A DNA stretch of 64,000 nt from Candidatus Kaistella beijingensis (GCF_020084865.1 NZ_CP071953.1:2418001-2482000), one strand, 5' to 3'. Counted from the stretch's first letter, positions 43,852 through 52,901 are shown. Notes: a model not told the origin generated them from the letters alone. Numbers and translations: made by a program.

Positions 43852-45324
43852 TTATTCAGGAATCCAAACACTCACATTTCCTGCAGGACAAGCAAAATTT
43901 CCCCAACCGTTTTCGTCGATGGTCACTTTATGCCCGAATCTTCCCAATAAGTCGTAAAAGTTTTGTCCCGCATATGCAATTCCCATTTCCATAGGTTTTT
44001 CGTATTGGTCTTTGTTGCTTAAAACAACGGCACAACCTTTATGTTCTCCGTCGCCTTCCCTTGTCCAACCAAGACAGTGTGCATCTTCAAAATAATCTCT
44101 TTGCAAACCGTAAGCATTTTCTTTCCTTGCTTTTAAAAGTTGCTCGATTCCATCAACTTTATTTAAAAATATTTCCTGATCGTTGCCTTCTTTGTCTTTA
44201 TCGACATAATGTGCACCGAACAAATCGGGATAAAAAACGCAAGGATAACCATTTTCTCTCAACAAAATCAAAGCATAAGCGATTGGCTTAAACCATTCTT
44301 CAACAGGTGCTTCCAATTGTTGCAAAGGTTGCGTATCGTGATTATCCACCACGGTTACAGAATGTGCGGGATCGGCTAAAGTTAAAGTTTCATCGAAGAT
44401 TCTCCTTAAATCGTAATTTCCGCCTTCTTTAGAAGCGACATGAAAATTTTGTTGAAGGGAAGAATCGAAAAGCGACATCGAACCATCGGTTGCATCAATA
44501 TATTTCTGTAAAAGATTTAATTGTCCCGGAGCCCAATATTCACCCACCGCAAAAATATCTTTGCCCGAATTGGAGCGTAAAAGTTGAAGCCATTCCTTAT
44601 AAAATTCGGGTGATTGATGTTTGACTGCATCCAAACGAACGCCGTCAAAATCAATTTGTTCGAAATACCATTTTCCCCAATAATTCAGTTCTTCGCGCAC
44701 GAAAGGATTTCGGTGTTCAATGTCGTTGTACATCAAATAATCGTAATTTCCTTTTTCGGATCCAATCATTTCTTCCCAACCGTCGCCGTGATCATGGATG
44801 ATTTGGTAAATTCCACCATCTTGTCCTTCCGCAAAATCGACTCCCGAAAAACAGGTGAAATCCCATTTAAAATCCGAATATTTGTCGCCTCTTCCGGGAA
44901 AGGTGAATTTTGTAAAACTTTCGATTTCGAACGCATCTGAAATGTTTTTTTGCCGGTTGTTTTCATCCACTTTTATGGCATTGAAACGTTCTTTTTCATC
45001 GCCTCCTGCTTTGTGATTGAGGACGATATCTGCAACAACACGGATTCCTTTTTCTTTCAAAGTTTTTGTCGCGTCAAGATATTGCTCCTTTGTTCCATAT
45101 TTTGTGGGAACCGTTCCTTTCTGATCAAACTCACCCAAATCAAACAAATCGTAAGGATCGTAACCGACCGAATAACCGCCACCTGCACCTTTATAAGCGG
45201 GCGGAAACCAAACCGAGGAAATTCCCAGTTCATTTAAATAATCCGCCGAGTTTTTGATCTGATCATATAACTGTCCATTTCCGTCTGAATACCAATGGAA
45301 AAACTGAATCATTGTGCCGTTCAT
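43852..45324 (-). CDS. Cytosolic alpha-amylase (GH13)
   Basis: 490 residues with no signal peptide. The GH13 conserved regions are present: DIVLNHKAGG, GVRLDAVKH (nucleophile Asp, about 234), AVGEYW (acid/base Glu, about 264) and VVDNHDTQ (transition-state Asp, about 331). Sequence order and length resemble cytosolic GH13_5 enzymes such as E. coli AmyA, which cut maltodextrins inside the cell. No other starch gene is adjacent. Confidence 0.93.
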   Translation of the reverse strand: MNGTMIQFFHWYSDGNGQLYDQIKNSADYLNELGISSVWFPPAYKGAGGGYSVGYDPYDLFDLGEFDQKGTVPTKYGTKEQYLDATKTLKEKGIRVVADIVLNHKAGGDEKERFNAIKVDENNRQKNISDAFEIESFTKFTFPGRGDKYSDFKWDFTCFSGVDFAEGQDGGIYQIIHDHGDGWEEMIGSEKGNYDYLMYNDIEHRNPFVREELNYWGKWYFEQIDFDGVRLDAVKHQSPEFYKEWLQLLRSNSGKDIFAVGEYWAPGQLNLLQKYIDATDGSMSLFDSSLQQNFHVASKEGGNYDLRRIFDETLTLADPAHSVTVVDNHDTQPLQQLEAPVEEWFKPIAYALILLRENGYPCVFYPDLFGAHYVDKDKEGNDQEIFLNKVDGIEQLLKARKENAYGLQRDYFEDAHCLGWTREGDGEHKGCAVVLSNKDQYEKPMEMGIAYAGQNFYDLLGRFGHKVTIDENGWGNFACPAGNVSVWIPE

Positions 45325-45439
45325 AATTTTTGTTTTTTGATTTGCGAGTATTTAGCAAAAATTTGTCCAAAGTTTTTTTAAAGGACGCAGTTTGGCGGAG
45401 AGTGTTATGATATTTGCATCATAAAATAAATGATTAAAT

Positions 45440-45955
45440 ATGGCAGCAAACTTCACAATCAGCAAAATTTTTCGAGATGGAATAATAATTTTTCCAAATA
45501 AAGTTTATGTTTTAGCATCAGAAAAACAGGAGAAAATGATTAAGAAAATATTGAACAAGAAGCCTTTAGGAAAATTTTCTTTCCAAATATGGAGAGATGA
45601 TTTTAAAGTTGAAAAAGGTGGCGAAAGAATTCTTTTCCTCTTAATTTTTACTTCAGCAATTTTGCAAATGCAGTATGAAAAAGAAAGTTTCGGAAAACAG
45701 GAAAAGAAACTGTTTCGTGATTTTTTTAAAGATGAAACGAAATATTCTGTGGTTTTAAATGACAACATTGACCAATTTTACAAAGATTTTATCATTGATA
45801 AACTTCCCAATATTTATGCTAAAAATGATTATCAAAGGGAAATTGTTAAAACTTATGAAAGATGTTATGAATTTTGCAAAACCAATGATAACTTTCTGAA
45901 GGGATTGAGTTGGATTGATCGTATTTGGTTAAATTATTTTGTAAAAACCATTTGA
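45440..45955 (+). CDS. Unknown protein, AT-rich gene
   Basis: 171 residues. It is basic and mainly helical (EKMIKKILNKKPLGKFSFQIWRDDF, QKKLFRDFF). I do not recognise a family. The DNA is noticeably richer in A and T than its neighbours, as is the next gene, which starts 30 nt later. The two and the overlapping phosphoesterase gene form a tight plus-strand trio. Confidence 0.6.
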   Translation: MAANFTISKIFRDGIIIFPNKVYVLASEKQEKMIKKILNKKPLGKFSFQIWRDDFKVEKGGERILFLLIFTSAILQMQYEKESFGKQEKKLFRDFFKDETKYSVVLNDNIDQFYKDFIIDKLPNIYAKNDYQREIVKTYERCYEFCKTNDNFLKGLSWIDRIWLNYFVKTI

Positions 45956-45985
45956 AAATTTGTTAATTTTGAGAAAATTAAAATT

Positions 45986-46675
45986 ATGAATGAAGAACTT
46001 TTAAATCTTTATGAACAACAAATGCAGAATTTGCAGAAAGTTTCTGTTAATAGGGAGCTTTACGATGGACCACATTTAGCATTTGCATTTGATGACTACA
46101 TAAATGCTTCTACCAAAATACTTTTTGTTGGTCAAGAAGCAAATGGTTGGATTGGTTATATTTCGCACAATGTTAAAGAATTAATTGATAAATATAAATC
46201 TTTCAAACTTTGTGATAAAGGTGGTAAAAGTTATACTGCGTTTTGGGAATATCTTTATGATTTTAAAAATAATTTATTAAAAAGTGGAAACAATAAAGAT
46301 TTTATGTGGTTAAATGTTTCCAAATTTTGTGTTGCGGAAACAGGAGGTACAATTAATGATGATGATGATTTCTATGTTTTAAACGAAAATTTTAATGTAT
46401 TAAGTGATGAAATTAAAATTCTCCAGCCAGAAATTGTAATTTTTTTTACGGGCGCTAATTGGGATTTTGCAATTAACCACCTTTTACATAATACAGTAAA
46501 ATTTAAAAATTTAAATAACGAAACAAGTTTGAAAGAAATTGCAAAACTGTCTTCTCCGTTTTTACCTTTACATAGTTACAGACTGCAACATCCTAGATAT
46601 TTAAGGAAAAGTAAAAAGTGGTCAAATGTTGAATTGGTTTTAGAAAATATTAGATCGGCTCGAAATAACAAATGA
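45986..46675 (+). CDS. Unknown protein, possibly uracil-DNA-glycosylase-like fold
   Basis: 229 residues, AT-rich codons. The succession KILFVGQEANGWIGY (about 43-57), a central strand (DFMWLNVSKF), LQPEIVIFFTGANWDF (about 151-166) and SYRLQHPRYLRKSKKW near the end recalls the UDG superfamily (motif 1 loop, then a strand ending in T/S-G, then His-Pro), but the catalytic positions cannot be fixed by eye. Its stop overlaps the start of the next gene (ATGA), showing translational coupling. Confidence 0.55.
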   Translation: MNEELLNLYEQQMQNLQKVSVNRELYDGPHLAFAFDDYINASTKILFVGQEANGWIGYISHNVKELIDKYKSFKLCDKGGKSYTAFWEYLYDFKNNLLKSGNNKDFMWLNVSKFCVAETGGTINDDDDFYVLNENFNVLSDEIKILQPEIVIFFTGANWDFAINHLLHNTVKFKNLNNETSLKEIAKLSSPFLPLHSYRLQHPRYLRKSKKWSNVELVLENIRSARNNK

Positions 46676-47601
46676 AAATCCTCTTCCTTTCCGACACGCA
46701 TTCCCAACATCGCAAACTGAAAGATTTGCCAAAAGCAGACCTCATCATGCACAGCGGCGATATTTCCAAAATGGGAAGAGATTACCAAGTGGAGGATTTT
46801 ATTCGGTGGTTTTCCGGATTAGATTATCGTTACAAAATTTTCGTTGCAGGAAACCACGATTTCTTTTTTGAAGGAGAAACGCCGAAAAGCATCCAAAGAT
46901 TTCTAAATGAAAATACCTTTTACCTCTATAATTCTTCCGTAGAAATTGACGGCATAAAAATTTGGGGATCACCTTATACACCGACGTTTTTTAATTGGGC
47001 ATTCAACCTTGATCGTGGAAAAGTCATTGCTAAAATTTGGAAACAGATTCCTACCGATACAGATATTTTGGTTACTCATGGTCCGCCTTTCGGAATTTTG
47101 GATAAAACTATTTCGGGCTTAAATGTAGGTTGCCAAGAACTTTTGAAAAAAGTAAATCAAATAAAACCTAAATATCACCTTTTCGGGCATATTCACGAAA
47201 ATTATGGAATTCAGCGGAATGAATTCACCACATTTATGAACGGCAGTGTTTTGAATGAGCGTTATGAAATGGTGAATGAAGTGATCGTTTTTGAATTTAA
47301 GAAAAATCAAAATGGGATAAATCTTTATCTCGATGATGTGAGAGAAACTCCCGACAATTTTGTGCGAGTTTACAACTATGAAGAATTTGTGCAATTCATC
47401 AACGAAAACAGCGTTCCCGATTTCATCAGTTTCGATCATGATTTGGGCGAAGGAAAAACGGGTTTCGACTGCGCGAAATTTTTGGTGAAGTATTGTTTGG
47501 ACAACGGAATTTCTAAAATCAATTTTGTAGTTCACAGCCAAAATCCTGTGGGAAAGGAGAATATTGAAAAACTGTTGGAGAATTTTAATATATGTAGCTG
47601 A
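46672..47601 (+). CDS. Metallophosphoesterase fused to a cREC-like receiver domain
   Basis: 309 residues in two domains. Residues 1-205 are a calcineurin-type phosphoesterase with every metal motif: LSDTH (7-11), HSGDIS, GNHDFF, THGPP and FGHIHEN. Residues about 218-305 (LYLDDVRETP, SFDHDLGEGKTG, NFVVHSQNPVG) match the receiver-like domain named cREC (cyclic-phosphate processing) in comparative studies of nucleic acid conflict systems. The fusion suggests processing of phosphate ends or nucleotides. The start overlaps the stop of the preceding gene by 4 nt. Confidence 0.82.
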   Translation: MKILFLSDTHSQHRKLKDLPKADLIMHSGDISKMGRDYQVEDFIRWFSGLDYRYKIFVAGNHDFFFEGETPKSIQRFLNENTFYLYNSSVEIDGIKIWGSPYTPTFFNWAFNLDRGKVIAKIWKQIPTDTDILVTHGPPFGILDKTISGLNVGCQELLKKVNQIKPKYHLFGHIHENYGIQRNEFTTFMNGSVLNERYEMVNEVIVFEFKKNQNGINLYLDDVRETPDNFVRVYNYEEFVQFINENSVPDFISFDHDLGEGKTGFDCAKFLVKYCLDNGISKINFVVHSQNPVGKENIEKLLENFNICS

Positions 47602-47658
47602 TTATTCTAACTTTTGACTTAGCCTGTCAAAGTTTTGAATATCGACAAGGTTAAATCC

Positions 47659-47695
47659 AACTTCGCCAAAGTTCCAAACTTTGGCGAAGTTTTTA
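47659..47695 (+). terminator. Perfect hairpin terminator, CTTCGCCAAAG repeat copy 1
   Basis: Fifteen-bp perfect arms (AACTTCGCCAAAGTT, 47659-47673 and 47677-47691) around CCA, then TTTATT. The same hairpin recurs at 61887 and in decayed form near 62181. Confidence 0.9.
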
Positions 47696-47727
47696 TTAAA
47701 CCGCCATAATTTGTCGTTTAACTTTCT

Positions 47728-47735
47728 TACATTTG
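47728..47735 (+). promoter_or_regulatory. -7 box TACATTTG for the WYL regulator
   Basis: Exact TAnnTTTG match, 57 nt before ATG 47793. Confidence 0.4.
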
Positions 47736-47792
47736 CCAAAACAAAATCAAACTATCTCAAACAAATTCCAACCAAATCAAACCAAAAATCCC

Positions 47793-48710
47793 ATGGCAAA
47801 AAACGAACAAATCCTCCGCTTAAAATTCATTGAAACGCTTTTGCGAAACCGCAAAGAAAAAGGCGCTTCCTACGAAGAAATCGAGGAATATCTTGAATAC
47901 CACTTCGCAGGAAAAGACTTGGAACAGGAACTGAAATTTAGCAAAAAAACATTCGAGCGCGACAAAAAAGCCATCGCCGAAATCATGGGATTCGAGATTT
48001 CCTATTCCCGAAAAAACAACGTGTACTACATCAGCGGAGAAGAATTGGAAAACAATTCCGACAGTGTTTTTGATAATTTGCTTTTAGTTCAGGCGTATCG
48101 CGAAACGAAAGACAAAACCGACATCATGTTTTTCGAGCAGAGAAAATCGAGGGGCTTGCAAAATCTTCATGGTTTGGTTCATGCGATTATCAACAAAAAA
48201 TTGATTTCGTTGGACTATAGAAGTTTTTCTCAGGAAGAAGAAAACAGACTTGTTTTGGAACCTTATGCGCTGAAAGAATTCAAATACAGATGGTATCTTT
48301 TGGCAAATGTTTTCCAAAATGGCGAGTTGAAACTAAAATCTTACGGACTCGACCGAATCTCGAATTTAGAAATAAAAAACTCCACCTTTAAAAGAAAGAA
48401 AGTCGATATCGGCGCAGAATATGAAAATCTTTTTGGTATTATTTCAAAAAATGAACATGCTTTGGAAAAGGTGATATTGAGTTTCGACGCGCATCAAGGT
48501 CAGTACATCAAATCTTTGCCGCTTCACCACTCGCAGGAAACTTTGATTGATAACGGCGAAGAATTCCGAATCCAACTCCATCTTTATCCAACGTATGATC
48601 TCAAACAGGAAATCCTTTCTTATGGAAACCGTGTAAAAGTTATTGCTCCCGTAAGTTTTCGGAACGAAATTAAGAGCGAGATATCAGAAATGCTTTCGTA
48701 TTATTCATAG
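47793..48710 (+). CDS. WYL-domain transcriptional regulator
   Basis: 305 residues from ATG 47793. An N-terminal helix-turn-helix (about 1-70, ILRLKFIETLLRNRKEKGASYEEIEEYLEYH) is followed by a WYL domain (about 125-200; the signature appears as FKYRWYLLANV). Such regulators sense nucleotides or other ligands and often control DNA-damage or defence genes. It follows the phosphoesterase trio, whose terminator separates them. The 20 residues before 47793 in the longer reading are encoded by an ACCAAATC-type word tract and are unlikely to be real. Confidence 0.85.
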   Translation: MAKNEQILRLKFIETLLRNRKEKGASYEEIEEYLEYHFAGKDLEQELKFSKKTFERDKKAIAEIMGFEISYSRKNNVYYISGEELENNSDSVFDNLLLVQAYRETKDKTDIMFFEQRKSRGLQNLHGLVHAIINKKLISLDYRSFSQEEENRLVLEPYALKEFKYRWYLLANVFQNGELKLKSYGLDRISNLEIKNSTFKRKKVDIGAEYENLFGIISKNEHALEKVILSFDAHQGQYIKSLPLHHSQETLIDNGEEFRIQLHLYPTYDLKQEILSYGNRVKVIAPVSFRNEIKSEISEMLSYYS

Positions 48711-48713
48711 ACA

Positions 48714-48753
48714 AATGAGCCGATTAATTTTCGTAATCGGCTCATTATTATTT
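48714..48753. terminator. Perfect bidirectional terminator
   Basis: AATGAGCCGATTA (48714-48726) pairs perfectly with TAATCGGCTCATT (48734-48746), T-rich after it. It lies between the WYL gene and dinB, which converge. Confidence 0.85.
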
Positions 48754-48824
48754 GACCAAACACATTTCATGAACTAACCATGAACTATCGATGAAGCATC
48801 CACGAATCAAGCAAGACTCATTCA

Positions 48825-49910
48825 TCACTCATATTCAAAATCGGGAAAATTAATTTTCAGCTGCACCGAAACCAATTTCGTTTCCATCGTATTTAAATTC
48901 GACAACGACAATCCCAGCAAACGAACAGGTTTGTCAAAAGGTCTCAATTCCCACAATTTTTGTGAAGTCTCAAAAAAATCCTGTGCGTTTTCGTAATACA
49001 CTTCCTGCGTTTTGCTTCGGGTAAAAACGCTGAAATCTTTATATTTTATTTTCAGCGTTAAAGATTTTCCCTTGATTTCCTTTTTGTTAAGGCGACTTTC
49101 TAAATCTTCGCTGATGATTTTCAGTTGTTTAAAAACGGCTTCTTCATCCAACAAATTTTCCCAATAGGTTTCCTCAACTCCCACACTTTTTTGGATGCGG
49201 AAAGGTTTCACCTCGCTTTTGTGAATGCCGCGAACGACGTTGTAATAATAGATTCCCGATTTTCCAAACAATCCCGTAAGCTGTTCCAAAGATTTTGATT
49301 TCAAATCGCTTCCTTTAAAAATATGGAGTTCATGCATTTTATTTGCCGTCACTTTCCCGATTCCGAAGAATTTTTCGATGGGAAGTTCCTCCATGAATTC
49401 TATGATTTGGGAAGGATGGATGGTTTTTTGTCCGTTTGGTTTGTTGTAATCGGAAGCGACCTTCGCTAAAAATTTATTGATGGAAATTCCCGCAGAAGCA
49501 GTCAATCCTGTTTCGTCAAAAATTCGTTTACGGATTTCCCGAGCAATTTCGTTGGCGGATTCCATTTCTTTTTTGTTTTCAGTTACATCGAGGTAGGCTT
49601 CATCTAAAGAAAGCGGCTCCACCAAATCGGTATATTCGTAGAAAATATTTCGGATTTGTTGGGAGATTTCTTTGTATCGTTGAAATCTCGGTTTTACGAC
49701 GATTAAATGCGGGCATTTTTCCATCGCCATTCTTCCCGGCATTGCAGAACGGATTCCAAATTTTCTCGCTTCATAACTTGCTGCTGCAACCACGCCATAT
49801 TTTCCGCCACCTACACAAACAGGTTTCCCACGCAGTTCGGGATTGTCGTGCTGTTCCACGGAAGCGTAGAAAGCATCCATATCGACGTGTATGATTTTGC
49901 GGTGTTGCAT
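48825..49910 (-). CDS. dinB: DNA polymerase IV
   Basis: 361 residues. Y-family polymerase for error-prone translesion synthesis. Catalytic motifs IIHVDMDAFYASVEQ (residues 6-20) and SLDEAYLDVTE (about 102-112) contain the metal-binding acidic residues; the little-finger domain occupies the last ~110 residues. The C-terminus (INFPDFEYE) lacks a clear clamp-binding motif. No SOS box can be claimed for this phylum from what I see. Confidence 0.95.
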   Translation of the reverse strand: MQHRKIIHVDMDAFYASVEQHDNPELRGKPVCVGGGKYGVVAAASYEARKFGIRSAMPGRMAMEKCPHLIVVKPRFQRYKEISQQIRNIFYEYTDLVEPLSLDEAYLDVTENKKEMESANEIAREIRKRIFDETGLTASAGISINKFLAKVASDYNKPNGQKTIHPSQIIEFMEELPIEKFFGIGKVTANKMHELHIFKGSDLKSKSLEQLTGLFGKSGIYYYNVVRGIHKSEVKPFRIQKSVGVEETYWENLLDEEAVFKQLKIISEDLESRLNKKEIKGKSLTLKIKYKDFSVFTRSKTQEVYYENAQDFFETSQKLWELRPFDKPVRLLGLSLSNLNTMETKLVSVQLKINFPDFEYE

Positions 49911-50097
49911 GCAACAAAATTAGAGAATTGACTAATAAACTAAAAACTTATGTTTTTAATGATGAAGAATTTATAAGAAAATGGTTTTGGATAATAATAT
50001 GTAAAGACGCTTCCCTTCGGTAAGCTCAGGATAAACTTCACCTCAACGTGACAAAATTTTGCATATTTGAAAATACTTTCAAATCTAAAAATTTTCG
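49911..50097. other. Spacer upstream of dinB
   Basis: AT-rich DNA with a degenerate dispersed repeat (CCCTTCGGTAAGCTCAGGAT at about 50012-50031). No gene seen. Confidence 0.4.
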
Positions 50098-50130
50098 TAA
50101 AAAAAAGACGCGATCTTCCCTCGCGTCTTC
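50098..50130 (-). terminator. Minus-strand terminator below an unexplained transcript region
   Basis: On the minus strand AAGACGCGA/TCGCGTCTT (9 bp, 7-nt loop) is followed by about eight T. No annotated minus-strand gene ends within 800 nt upstream, so it marks the end of an otherwise unknown minus-strand transcript. Confidence 0.75.
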
Positions 50131-50165
50131 TGGAAAAATTTTTTGCTTTCCCAATAAAATGGGCG

Positions 50166-50273
50166 CTAAAACTTTAAAAATTTATGTAAAAAATTTGATT
50201 GTCAAAGAAAAACTGATGATTCTGCTGTTGAATTTTTGCAAATCCGGTTGCTGAATCATCAGTTAAAGTTTTC
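50166..50273. ncRNA. Nested inverted repeats, candidate structured RNA
   Basis: AACTGATGATTC (50211-50222) pairs with GAATCATCAGTT (50253-50264). Outside it AAAACTTTAA (near 50168) pairs with TTAAAGTTTT (to about 50272). The double stem has no T run on the plus strand. It lies in the same minus-strand region that the terminator at 50098 closes. Confidence 0.35.
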
Positions 50274-50316
50274 ACTTTTTGTTTTCACATCAAGTACCGA
50301 TTTTTAAAAATTTAAT

Positions 50317-50487
50317 TTAAAAAACTTCTCCTTTCGGTTCTGCTTCTTCATTTCTGCAAATCAGTAAACACTTTTCAGTTTCAACGTAATTTCTGTTTCC
50401 TGTTTTTTCTTTTTTCAAATCTGTGATTTCCATTTTGCAATTTCCATCCTTTTTCTGAATTGGTTTAAAAACTTCTGTTTCGGTCAA
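50317..50487 (-). CDS. Possible small protein gene, 56 codons, TTG start
   Basis: On the minus strand the frame from 50532 to stop 50317-50319 codes for a protein-like sequence (VGTLTETEVFKPIQKKDG, then MEITDLKKEKTGNRNYVE and a KCLLICRNEEAEPKG tail). No ATG precedes it; the first usable start is TTG at 50487. A one-base loss near 50525 could have cut it from ATG 50531. Two more open stretches lie just upstream (50552-50611 and 50628-50741). Either small genes or a decaying gene; unconfirmed. Confidence 0.3.
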   Translation of the reverse strand: MTETEVFKPIQKKDGNCKMEITDLKKEKTGNRNYVETEKCLLICRNEEAEPKGEVF

Positions 50488-50817
50488 AGTTCCAACTTTT
50501 AAATCGTCGCTTTGAGGTTTCGTTCTTCCATTTCACCTTACGGTTTCCATTTTAAAACGGCTTTTCAAAGTTTTGATACTTTAAGTCTTTTGCGCTAATC
50601 TGAAACTTCATTTCACTTTCGGGATTTTTATTTCTTGGCTTCTTCCTTACGGTTTCCAGTCAATCTTAAAATCTTTTGAAGTTCAATTTTGTATTCAGTT
50701 AACTTGAGTTTTAAATTTTTAACCTTTCGGTTTAGATTTTTTTACTCTGCAAGTTTGACTTGATTGTTGATGTAAAGATGAACAGATCGAATCAAAAATG
50801 CAAATAAAAACAATTGT

Positions 50818-50938
50818 TTTTATCAACTGATTTTCAAGAAGTTATTGAGAGAAAATTGTGGATAACGTTTCCTTTATTAAAAGGTAAATTGGAGTTTATC
50901 CACATTCTAACATTTTTTGGACAAAGATATTATCAACA
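50818..50938. other. DnaA-box cluster, candidate replication origin part 1
   Basis: Two perfect TTATCCACA boxes in opposite orientation (50857-50865 minus, 50896-50904 plus), flanked by near-matches TTATCAACT (~50819) and TTATCAACA (50930-50938). The surroundings are gene-free and very AT-rich. A third perfect box is at 52902-52910. I found no other perfect copy elsewhere in the window by eye. Confidence 0.5.
50922..50929 (-). promoter_or_regulatory. Minus-strand -7 box TATCTTTG in the gene-free region
   Basis: TATCTTTG on the minus strand fits TAnnTTTG. A transcript starting here would run about 820 nt to the terminator at 50098 across the region with small open frames. Confidence 0.35.
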
Positions 50939-50973
50939 AAATATTCTGATTATCAGTTTTTTAATAGAAATTT

Positions 50974-51792
50974 TTATCCTGAATAATTCTTCACCAAACC
51001 TTTCACCACTTTAATCACGTTCGGCATTGCCTTATTTGCGGCTTCCAAAACTTCTTCATGCGAAACGGCAAATGCAATGTCCGGTCCACCAACATCGGTG
51101 ATGATGGAAATTCCGAAACAGTCCATCCCTTGATGTTTTGCAACGATGACTTCGGGAACGGTGCTCATTCCAACCGCGTCGCCGCCAATTGCGCGAATCA
51201 TTCCGTATTCAGCGGGAGTTTCAAAAGTTGGTCCTTGCAAAGCAACGTAACAACCTTTATGAACGGGAATATTGTTTTCTTTGGCAAAATTTTCTGCGAC
51301 TTGCAACATTTTTTTGTTGTAAGGCTCGCTCATATCTACGAATCTCGGTCCGAGTTCGTCCAAATTTTTTCCACGAAGCGGATGTTCAGGCATCATATTA
51401 ATGTGGTCATTAATCAACATAATATCTGCAACGCGAAAATTAGGATTCACTCCACCGGAAGCATTAGAAACAATCAGATTTTTAATTCCAAGAAGATGAA
51501 AAACACGGAAAGGAAAAACAACGGTTTTAATGTCGTGACCTTCATAATAATGAAATCTGCCGCTCATCATCAAGACTTTTTTGCCCTCTAAAATTCCATA
51601 AATTAATTTGCCGCCATGTCCAACAACGGTAGTTTGTGGAAAGTTTGGGATGTCTTGATATTCCAACACATGAATGGGTTCAACCTCTTTTTGAAGTTTT
51701 CCCAGACCGGAACCCAAAACAATAGCAAAATCGGGAGTTTCCTTGATGATATTTTTGATGAAATGGGCGGTTTCCTTAATTTTTTCTAACAT
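50974..51792 (-). CDS. Purine-nucleoside phosphorylase (trimeric type)
   Basis: 272 residues. It splits inosine/guanosine with phosphate in purine salvage. Family segments: IVLGSGLGKLQKEVEPIHVLEYQDIPNFP, VVGHGGKLIYGILEGKKVLMMSGRFHYYEGH (phosphate site) and VSNASGGVNPNF, GPTFETPAEYGMIRAIGGDAVGMSTVPEVIVAKH. This is the class I mammalian-like PNP rather than hexameric DeoD. It overlaps lpxK by 17 nt and is translated from the same message. Confidence 0.94.
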   Translation of the reverse strand: MLEKIKETAHFIKNIIKETPDFAIVLGSGLGKLQKEVEPIHVLEYQDIPNFPQTTVVGHGGKLIYGILEGKKVLMMSGRFHYYEGHDIKTVVFPFRVFHLLGIKNLIVSNASGGVNPNFRVADIMLINDHINMMPEHPLRGKNLDELGPRFVDMSEPYNKKMLQVAENFAKENNIPVHKGCYVALQGPTFETPAEYGMIRAIGGDAVGMSTVPEVIVAKHQGMDCFGISIITDVGGPDIAFAVSHEEVLEAANKAMPNVIKVVKGLVKNYSG

Positions 51793-52801
51793 AATCTAAA
51801 ATGATTTGGTTGAATTCTTCTTTTTTGTCGATGTTTACATTGATTGGCCAATAATAAACAAGGTCTCGAAGATAATCAAATGTCTTTAAACGAACGTAAT
51901 CTTTTTCAGTGGTTAAAATCAATTTGTACTCCCCAAGTTTTTTATATTCAGCCAAAATATTCTTGATGTCCTGATCGCTGAAATTGTGATGATCCTTAAA
52001 TTTTAAATGCTTAACTCTTTGCGAAAATCTTGACAAATGATTGAGAAGTGGTTTCGGATTTGCGATTCCGGTGATTAAAAGAATGTCGTAATAACTTAAA
52101 TTGTTATCCGGCAAAAATTTGTCGTGTGCATAAATGTTTTCGTCATAACCGATGCTTGAAAAAAACACTTTTTGGTTGTGTTGAGGTTTAATTCTCGAAA
52201 TATAGTATTGCTTTTTTTCTTCCGTCAAATCATCGGGACATTTTGAAACCATCACAATTTGCGCTCTTTTTGAACCTCTTCTTCCTTCCCGTAAATCACC
52301 TGCAGGAAGTAAAAAATCTTTAAAATAAGGGTCGTTGTAATCCGTCATCAAAATATTGAATCCGGGATTGATGGCTCTGTGTTGATAGGCGTCATCCAAA
52401 ATCAAGACATCCAAATCCATATCGTCGATAATCTTTTTCGCACCGGGAACTCGTTCTTCCGAAACACCGATCACGAAACGATTTTTGAATCTTTCAAACA
52501 ACTGCATTGCTTCATCTCCAACTGTTTTGTAATTGCTGTCGTAATTGGTAATTCCGTAACCTTTGGTCAATCTTCCGTACCCTCTTGAAAGTACGCCCGT
52601 TCTGTAATGTTTCGACAAAAGATCCGCCAAATACATCACCATCGGTGATTTACCGCTTCCGCCAACAGAAAGATTTCCGACGTTGATGATCGGAGTTTTA
52701 AATTGAGTTGATTTAAAAATTCCCAGGTTATAAAACAAGTTACGGATGCCCGTTACCAAATGATAAACAAGGGAAAAAGGGTAGAGATACCATCTTTTCA
52801 T
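51776..52801 (-). CDS. lpxK: Tetraacyldisaccharide 4'-kinase
   Basis: 341 residues from the ATG at 52801 (MKRWYLYPFSLVYHLVTGIRNLFYN), the family N-terminus with its membrane-associating helix. The longer reading to 52921 adds 40 residues not found in LpxK and crosses a DnaA box. It phosphorylates the lipid A disaccharide at the inner membrane. The P-loop NVGNLSVGGSGKSP and ILDDAYQHRA are intact. Its 3' end overlaps the PNP gene. Confidence 0.92.
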   Translation of the reverse strand: MKRWYLYPFSLVYHLVTGIRNLFYNLGIFKSTQFKTPIINVGNLSVGGSGKSPMVMYLADLLSKHYRTGVLSRGYGRLTKGYGITNYDSNYKTVGDEAMQLFERFKNRFVIGVSEERVPGAKKIIDDMDLDVLILDDAYQHRAINPGFNILMTDYNDPYFKDFLLPAGDLREGRRGSKRAQIVMVSKCPDDLTEEKKQYYISRIKPQHNQKVFFSSIGYDENIYAHDKFLPDNNLSYYDILLITGIANPKPLLNHLSRFSQRVKHLKFKDHHNFSDQDIKNILAEYKKLGEYKLILTTEKDYVRLKTFDYLRDLVYYWPINVNIDKKEEFNQIILDYVRKN

Positions 52802-52901
52802 GTGAAGATGTTTATTTTTTATGGACACATGAAACCTTACGATTTCATAGCCGGCAAAATTACGATTTTTTGAGGGGAAAATAAAATGGAGAAAGTTCAA
52901 T

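Noticed and set aside
46672..47601. Frameshift or fusion artefact in the phosphoesterase-cREC gene
   Set aside because: Both domains are complete and in one uninterrupted frame with a natural linker.
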